In this document: piece after piece, positions 58,393-64,000 of the stretch
Position numbering within the stretch: position 1 is the stretch's first letter
How the letters are laid out: each line of letters opens with the position of its first letter
Source: Miscanthus floridulus
Taxonomy: Eukaryota > Streptophyta > Magnoliopsida > Poales > Poaceae
Assembly (NCBI RefSeq): GCF_019320115.1
Contig: NC_089593.1
Location: 33,746,536-33,810,535, forward strand
Reading direction: 5' to 3'
Length of the DNA: 64,000 nt
Translations under genes and position numbers: made by a program
Notes under the pieces: model-generated
What the model saw: the letters and a program-made list of their open reading frames with translations, nothing else
Database searches by the model: none
What the model was told of the DNA's origin: nothing

Positions 58393-59391
58393 ATGGCTAG
58401 ACGTCTCCCTAATCCGATTGTTCCAGGTTGGGGCTATACAATTACTTGTGGATTCGATCCAGTGTTGCCGAATGTACCGTTCAATCATCCTAGCATAGTA
58501 AGCAACGATATATGTTTTCAATAAATCAATATGTTTCAATTACGCTTGTACAAAATATATTGTTCTAATATGTATATATGTGTTTCTTAAATGTACCGTA
58601 GGTAATTGACTCAATCATTTGGCTTAAAGAGACACTCGAATTTTGGGGTTGAGGTTGTGGATGTTGAGAGCTTTGAGGTAGATAATGGTCGATTCATCTA
58701 ATGTTGAGTTGGCTTTTCCATCGACGCTAGGAGGGGTAGAGGTGTTGTACAAATCTCGGAGGTGCGAGTAAAGGCATTTGATAAGACTATTGCACAAAAA
58801 TATGATGTCCTAGCATGTGTAAATAAGCTTGCGAATATTGGGTACACCCTGCCTACTTATTTTTTTGTGTCGATACAAGCTATGGATGCGGGCTCTTATC
58901 ATGATGTTGCGGGCTTTTGTGCAAGGATGGCTCAAAACAACCAAAATGATGTGGTAAGTCAAAGTCGAACTCATAGCTTGTATCCATATTTGTTGTTATT
59001 GGAAAGCTTAGTTCTCATATTCATTTTTTCTGCCAACACTTAATTACAGGTTGAGGACTATGACTTAACCTACACAGGTTGCAGCTTTGAAGCCATTCTA
59101 AACCAAACAATGTATGCATTGGGTTATGATTGGAAATATGCCGATGAATGGCCAACATGCACTACGGCAGGATTTCAGGAAAAGCTGCTTGCGACTAAGA
59201 GGGGATCATCTAACCCACCAACTACTCAGCCACCACTAACCATCGTTAGTAGACCCTGTGCTCGTACTTTTGAAGCAACGAAGAGTGCACTATTTAATGC
59301 CTTGAATTACGTCAATGACATTTGTGGATACCACATCGGCGATCTACACTTCGTCGAGTTGATAATACGAGAAAGTCAAAGGCATTTCTAG
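58393..59391 (+). pseudogene. Second copy of the unrecognised gene family inside the CACTA
   Basis: Three exons with GT-AG introns fit well: 58393-58497 (35 codons, MARRLPNPIVPGWGYTITCG...), 58602-58953 and 59050-59391, the last ending at TAG 59389-59391. All junctions keep phase 0. Exon 2 starts VIDSIIWLKETLEFWG, then needs a one-base shift to VEVVDVESFEVDNGRF, and has two stops (TAA, TGA) near 58700. Beyond these lie VRVKAFDKTIAQKYDVLACV and KLANIGYTLPTYFFVSIQAM. Exon 3 has YDLTYTGCSFEAILNQTMYA and LGYDWKYADEW, matching exon 3 of the first copy. Function is unknown; I see no nuclease, zinc-finger or transposase motif. Confidence 0.55.
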
Positions 59392-59649
59392 CTACTTATG
59401 TTTGCATGAACATTGGGGTGTACTTTGATATCTAGTATGGAATATTTTAAGTTGGACATCTAGTTTGTAATGACTTGTTTTAAATTATTATAATATATAA
59501 GCTCTTACTTGATTAGTTTCGTTCTTATTTATGGATCACCTACAATAGTATAGCATATAATACGTGTACAAAAACTATTTGGAACAAAAACAAATTGAAT
59601 GGAAAGAAACTACAAAAGAAAAGAAAAGAAAAAGGAAACAGAAAAGGGG

Positions 59650-59891
59650 ATATTTAGTCCCGGTTGGTTATACCACCCGGGACTAGAGGTGGTCGCCCTT
59701 GGGCTCAGCCTAGAGCCCCCTTTAGTCCTGGTTGGTATAAGTAACCAGGACTAAAAGGCCCCCATTCAATACTGGTTGGACGGCCCAGGACTAAAGGGCC
59801 GGCCTTTAGTCCTGGATTGGCAGTCTCGGTTGGGAAACCGGGACTAGAGGGGGTTTCCTAACCGGGACTGGAACCCAGTCCTGCACTAGTG
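59650..59891. repeat. Right subterminal repeats and end of the CACTA element
   Basis: At least eight copies of 'agtcc(c/t)ggttgg' or its complement, in both orientations, lead to the terminal CACTAGTG. They can pair into hairpins. Such clusters bind transposase in known CACTA elements. Confidence 0.75.
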
Positions 59892-60608
59892 CTAGCGAGT
59901 TGCTACTTATTAGTCAGACCTATGAACAGTCTTGTAGTGTACCCTACCACACTCCCTTGGAAGAGGTGATGGCATATGAGAATCACGACTTGTGGTGAAA
60001 GTGTACAACCTCTGCAGAGTGTAAAACTAGTATATCAGCCATGCTCTCGGTCATGAGCGGCCTGGATCCTTTTCGAGAAAGATGGTTGGATGGATGGTTC
60101 AGGTGATGATTAATCTTGATGATAATTATTATATTTCTCACCTTGGGAGCATAAGCATAACTTAGTTACTCAGGTTTAAAATAATAAAATATGACCAACT
60201 AAAATGCTTACTGCAGTTCGGGCGTGTCTAGCCCTTTGAGCCTTGCATCCCCTCATGTTATACTTGTTGAGTATGGTGCTCTCACACTTGCTTTACATAC
60301 CATCAACAAAAATCCTGGATGGGTACCAGATGGTGGATCAAGTGAAGACTTTCTTGTGGAGTCCAAGAGTACTAGGCGAGTGTACCCCAAGCCAACCATC
60401 CCTATCGAGTATGGAGACCCAAAGAAAAGATATAGAATAGTTTCCGCTATGCTTCATAATAGATGTAAGTCTTGTTATAACTATGTTTCGATATATAATA
60501 AAGCATTTGTCTTTGATAATTTCCATAATTGTCACTATATGTGTCGTGTGGACATCTTGGGCACACATATAGTTAGCGCTTGGTATTCTTTGAAAACCGG
60601 GTGCAAAA

Positions 60609-61045
60609 GAGATGGAGAAAGGTCCCACAGGTACACGTGACACGTGAGCCATCGGGTTCCACAGGTCAGATGGAGAAGGGTCCACAAGTGACACGCAAGC
60701 CATCGGGTCCCATAGGTCGGATGGAGATGGAGAAAGGTGTTGTCGGGTCCCATAGGTCGAATGGAGAAGGGTCCACAAGCACAAGTGACATGCAAGCCGT
60801 CGGGTCTCACAGGTCAGATGGAGATGGAGAAAGGCCCCACAGGTACACGTGAGATGTAAGCCGTTGGGTCCCACATGTCGGATGGAGAAGGGTCCCACAG
60901 GTATACACGTCGGATAGAGAAAGGACCGAGTGGAGACTTTTATGATGAATTGCAAGTGTCATGGATGAGTAACTGCAGATCTCACAGGTACACGTCAGAT
61001 GGAGAATGGTCCCACATGTACACATCGGTTGGAGAAAGGACCGTG
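60609..61045. repeat. Minisatellite of ~50-65 bp units
   Basis: About seven units carry 'gatggagaagggtcccacag', 'gtacacgtgacacg' and 'aagccgtcgggtccca' with variable length. The array begins left of the solo LTR (38757). It belongs to the interior of the CACTA element ending at 61361. Confidence 0.75.
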
Positions 61046-61361
61046 TGGAGATTTATGACGAAGTGCCGTTCGTTACAGATGAAACAGATGTGTAATTAGT
61101 TCAATGACGAAGCCCTATTCGTCATAGTATTAAACAAGATCGTCACAGATGAGTCGCGCGAGTGATCTATGATGAAACCTTGTGCTTTTCTATGACGTTT
61201 CTTGTGACGATATCGGATTTCGTCATAGATAGGGAGCGTTTGAGGATCGTCCCCAATGATCTATGATGAAACGGAAATATTGATCATAAAAAACGATCTT
61301 CTATGACAGTTCGGATTCGTCATGATGATTTTCATCATAGAAGTGGATATTTCTAGTAGTG
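61046..61361. mobile_element. Right end of a CACTA element
   Basis: The end reads inward CACTACTAGAAATATCCAC. Words such as 'tctatgacg', 'ttcgtcata' and 'ctatgatgaaa' recur at short intervals in both orientations as subterminal repeats. I did not find the matching left end, which may lie in the decayed region left of 38757 or be lost. Confidence 0.7.
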
Positions 61362-62016
61362 ATAGTTGCCCACAACACTCATCAACCACATTATTAGATG
61401 AAGATATCTCAAGTTTTCATTGAAGCAAACATTTAGCAATACATTCTATCATCTGATCCATGATAGGTCATCATTAAAAAAGGAAATAGAACACATACAA
61501 CTTAGCTAGGCCAAATTGCAGGCACAAGTCATATGTTTCCTTGCACAATATAACTAGATTCACTCCTCATCTCTATGTTATCAAAAGCAAAATGTCATAT
61601 GTTGGCTTCCTGGTGACATCATCTAACATCATGTACACCTCCGAGGCCTCCCTCTACCTGAACACAACACAGTACACACATGAAGTTAATTATGAGACCT
61701 ACATAGGTAAAAAAAATACAAACAAAGATGACTTCACAGTTATTCATATTCAAAAGTTCTGCTACTTCAAATTAGATTACTATGTGCAAGTGGGCTGGGT
61801 CGAGTGCGCCGAAACAAAATTAGGCTATAGCGACCGATAGTAATGTGTGTTTTTATCGACCAATCGTTTGAGGAAACAACTAAATATATATAGCGACCAA
61901 TCTACAATTGCTAAAAGTAAAAATAGCGACCGATGATTTGTTGAAATTTATACCGACCGATTGTTGGTCGTTAATATTATGTTTTAGCGACGCAGTAGAT
62001 TGGCTGTGGTATAGTG
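61362..62016. mobile_element. Possible second CACTA-like right end
   Basis: From about 61820 the word 'tagcgaccgat' and relatives ('cgaccaatc', 'ggtcgttaa') recur. The block ends 'ggtatagtg' at 62016, which reads inward CACTATACCACAGCC. No left end is found in the window. Frame 61541-61840 has no recognisable motif. Confidence 0.4.
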
Positions 62017-62078
62017 TACCGCAATGGCGCAATCAATCAACCTAGAGTGCGAGAACAATCTCAGATTCGCATGAATTA

Positions 62079-62416
62079 GTCTTGTTTGGTACAGCTTCAT
62101 TAATTGCTTCATGAGCTATTGTGAGTTATTTTTGATAGACAGGTCTTTTGAAAATAGCTTCACTCACGAGGCTCCTTAAATTGTGCTCTAAACGGGGCAG
62201 GATGAGCTGAAAATAATAGCTTATCATATTTTCACCTCACATATGTGGGCCCTGTGTGAGATTTTGTGACACCATGTTTTAAAAAAAACTACATGCTGAG
62301 CTCTTTTGCCAAACATGTCTCCATAACAGATTTAGCTTCACCAAGGAAGCTATTTCTGAAGCTGAAACCCAAAAAAACAGTTTCACTAGTAAAGCGAAGT
62401 TGTGCCAAACGGAACC
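62079..62416. mobile_element. Tourist-like MITE candidate
   Basis: The left end 'gtcttgtttggtacagctt' and the right end, inverted, 'ggttccgtttggcacaactt' are imperfect inverted repeats about 340 bp apart. The edges are TTA on the left and TAA on the right, so a clean target duplication is not shown. Confidence 0.45.
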
Positions 62417-62629
62417 TAAAAATACATAACTTCTACCATTAAATAGGACCCTTAGAATATATTTGATTTAATTAAATTAAATGGGCTAATAAACTCAATT
62501 AAACCCAACATGGAGTACCATCTGGAACATCAGGCAAACTTAAGCTACAACATGGTACCTGTGCCTGCTCGGCTGCAATTTTCAGTCAGCCTTACTTCTT
62601 TTAATACAATCGGCAAAGCATATTGCGCA
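62417..62629. other. Short unassigned spacer
   Basis: AT-rich sequence between the MITE candidate and the last CACTA element. I see no feature in it. Confidence 0.4.
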
Positions 62630-64000
62630 CACTACTGGATACAGGAGCTTTGCCGAGTGCCAAGGGCACTCGGCGAAGCCCCAAAAACACTCGGCAAAGG
62701 ATTTGCCGAGTGTTACACTCGGCAAACGACACTCGGTAAACGTTTTAACGGCAAACGCTAGTTTACCGAGTGTTTCTTGTTGCGCACTCGGCAAAGACGT
62801 TGCCGAGTGCCAAAAAAACACTCGGCAAACTTTTTTTCGAAAAAAATAAAAAAAAACAAGCCGGCCGCCGCCACCACCGGCCGCCGCTACCCTTGCCTCC
62901 CGCTGCCACGCCACGAAGCCCACAACCGCCAGCACCAGCTCGCCGCCACCAGGCCGCCACCCTTGGTTCCCGCCGCCACTAGGACCACCACCACACCGGT
63001 GCCACCGGGGAAGAAGGCCCGGCCCCACGCGCCGCCGCAGCCGGGGTTGCTCGATCCACCACTGGATCCGCCGCTCCTCCCTCCGCCATCGCCGGATGTG
63101 GATGGGACAGATCCCCCGCACCTCGATCCGCCGCCACCGCGACCCGATCCGCCCCAGCCGCGTCTCGATCCGCCGCCACCGCGACCCAATACGCCCCTAG
63201 CGTGACTAGATCTGCCAACGCGGCAGCCCGATCTACCCCCGCCGCGACCGGATCCGCCGCCGAGGGGCCGTCGTGACCCGGTCCATGCTCAGTGGCGGGG
63301 AAGAAGGGGGAGGGGCGCCGGATCCGCCAGTTGTGGAGGTGCTCTGGCTCGCCGGTGGTGGGGGAAGGCCAGATCCGCGCTCGGGGAAAGGGAGAGCGCC
63401 GCCGCCTACAAGGGAGAGGGAGAGAGAGGGCCGCCGCTTGTGGGGGAGATGAAGAGGAGAAAGGGAGAGGAGGGGCGGGGCGGCGGCCGGACAGAGGGAG
63501 AGGAGGGGCCGGGGCGGCGGCCGGATTCGGCCGGATCCGGGAGGGGCGGTGCGGGCGCACATCGGATCCAGGGAAGAGGGAGAGGAGGGGCGGTGCGGGC
63601 GCGCGCCGGATCCGGGGAAGAGAGGGAGAGGAGGGGCGGTGCGGGCGCGCGGTTTTGTAGAGAGGGATGCGCGGCGGTGCGGGAAAGGAGGAGGGAGGCG
63701 GTGCGGTGCGGGAATTATAGATTTTATTTCTTTGCCGAGTGTTCCATATCTGAGTACTCGGTAAAGTTTTATTTTCATTTTTTCTCCTTCTTTTCCAGAA
63801 AAAGATTTTATTTCTTTGCCGAGGGTTCTAGATCTGAGCACTCGGCAAAGTTTTTTTTTCTTCTTTTCCAGAAAATTTTTTTATTTCTTTACTGAGTGTT
63901 TTTTTTTTGACACTCGGCAAACTTCATCTTTGCCGAGTGCTTTTTTTTTTTACACTCGACAAACCACCTCTTTGCAGATTGTTTTTTTTTACCGAGTATT
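62630..64000. mobile_element. Left part of a third CACTA element, running off the window
   Basis: CACTACTGGATACAGG at 62630 starts the element. 'tttgccgagtg' and 'cactcggcaaa' recur many times at 62650-62830 and again from 63730 to the window end, in both orientations, including a perfect 11-bp hairpin at about 62790-62816. Between them lies a GC-rich stretch (62860-63710) with tandem units: 'gatccgccgccaccgcgacc' type near 63125-63190 and a 44-bp unit at about 63557-63651. Long frames there reflect base composition; no transposase motif is seen within the window. Confidence 0.75.

Larger units (their letters stand above)
41930..59891. mobile_element. CACTA transposon carrying two related broken genes
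   Basis: The left end starts CACTAGTAGAGAACAG at 41930 and the right end finishes with CACTAGTG at 59891, which reads CACTAGTGCAGGAC inward. The 3-bp duplication is TTA/CTA, one mismatch. Subterminal words of the form 'tagtcccggttgg' and 'aaccgggacta' are dense at 41960-42090, 54280-54420, 56825-56885 and 59650-59880, as in grass CACTA families. Without copy B the element is about 5.8 kb. I see no transposase (TNP2-like) sequence, so it is probably non-autonomous. It carries two intron-containing genes (54957-55935 and 58393-59391). Confidence 0.75.
38815..60608 (+). mobile_element. Solo LTR of a long-LTR retroelement, split by a CACTA element
   Basis: The LTR begins TGTCACACACC and ends ..GGGTGCAAAA, flanked by perfect GAGAT duplications (38810-38814 and 60609-60613). 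Without the nested CACTA (41930-59891) it is about 3.8 kb. Segments 41630-41760 and 59975-60320 match, in opposite orientation, parts of the LTRs at 4232-7573 and 9971-12875. It is thus a relative of that long-LTR family, reduced to one LTR by recombination between LTRs. Confidence 0.8.

Noticed and set aside
60609..61045. CRISPR-like regular repeats
   Set aside because: Units are contiguous, variable in length and lack unique spacers; the surrounding DNA is a plant transposon.
62582..63895. Many overlapping frames of 65-205 codons on both strands
   Set aside because: GC-rich tandem DNA has few stops in any frame; no motif, start context or splice pattern singles one out.

Overview
This window looks like plant nuclear DNA, most likely from a large-genome grass of the panicoid type. 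The evidence is nested Copia and Ty3/gypsy LTR retrotransposons, CACTA transposons with the grass-typical subterminal words 'tagtcccggttgg' and 'tttgccgagtg', GT-AG introns, TATA boxes, and no operons or ribosome binding sites. The grass placement is inference from repeat style. There is no confidently intact housekeeping gene. Nearly everything is mobile DNA in several layers, and most long open frames are accidents inside LTRs or GC-rich repeats.

Left half (1-30147). A decayed host-like flank (1-1328) is interrupted by an Athila-like Ty3/gypsy element on the minus strand (1329-30147). Its left LTR was hit by a gag-only, Sirevirus-like Copia element (copy A, 1645-16574; imperfect target duplication TCTAC/TTTAC). 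Copy A in turn holds a rearranged minus-strand retroelement with very long LTRs (4232-12968). A short Tat-like element with near-identical ~490 bp LTRs (20058-23615) sits between the Athila-like pol remains and the 3' region. That 3' region carries an uninterrupted 194-codon frame (19161-19745) with its own TATA box.

Middle (30148-38814). This is the other flank of the Athila-like insertion. It holds short gene-like units of unknown family, each with a TATA box and a pyrimidine-rich splice acceptor just before the ATG. At least seven copies of a 3'-UTR-like module are interspersed, with one duplicated promoter block, one minus-strand pseudogene, an (AGC)n(AGT)n microsatellite and a tRNA-derived SINE candidate.

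Right half (38815-64000). A 3.8 kb solo LTR (38815-60608, perfect GAGAT duplication) sits in a minisatellite belonging to a CACTA element whose right end is at 61361. The solo LTR is split by a second CACTA element (41930-59891) that carries two related, intron-containing, broken genes of unknown function and a Micron-like MITE in an (AT)n tract. That CACTA is split by a second gag-only Sirevirus-like element (copy B, 42094-54261, perfect CTGGT duplication). Copy B itself contains a non-autonomous Ty3/gypsy element (43723-48013) and a solo LTR (49527-50686, perfect CATTG duplication). The window ends inside a third CACTA element that begins at 62630.

Three separate retroelements here share an odd architecture: a complete LTR is followed by a stub of internal sequence and, in two cases, a stub of a further LTR. 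This suggests tandem, LTR-sharing arrays that were later trimmed. No element in the window has an intact gag-pol, so all would depend on partners elsewhere.
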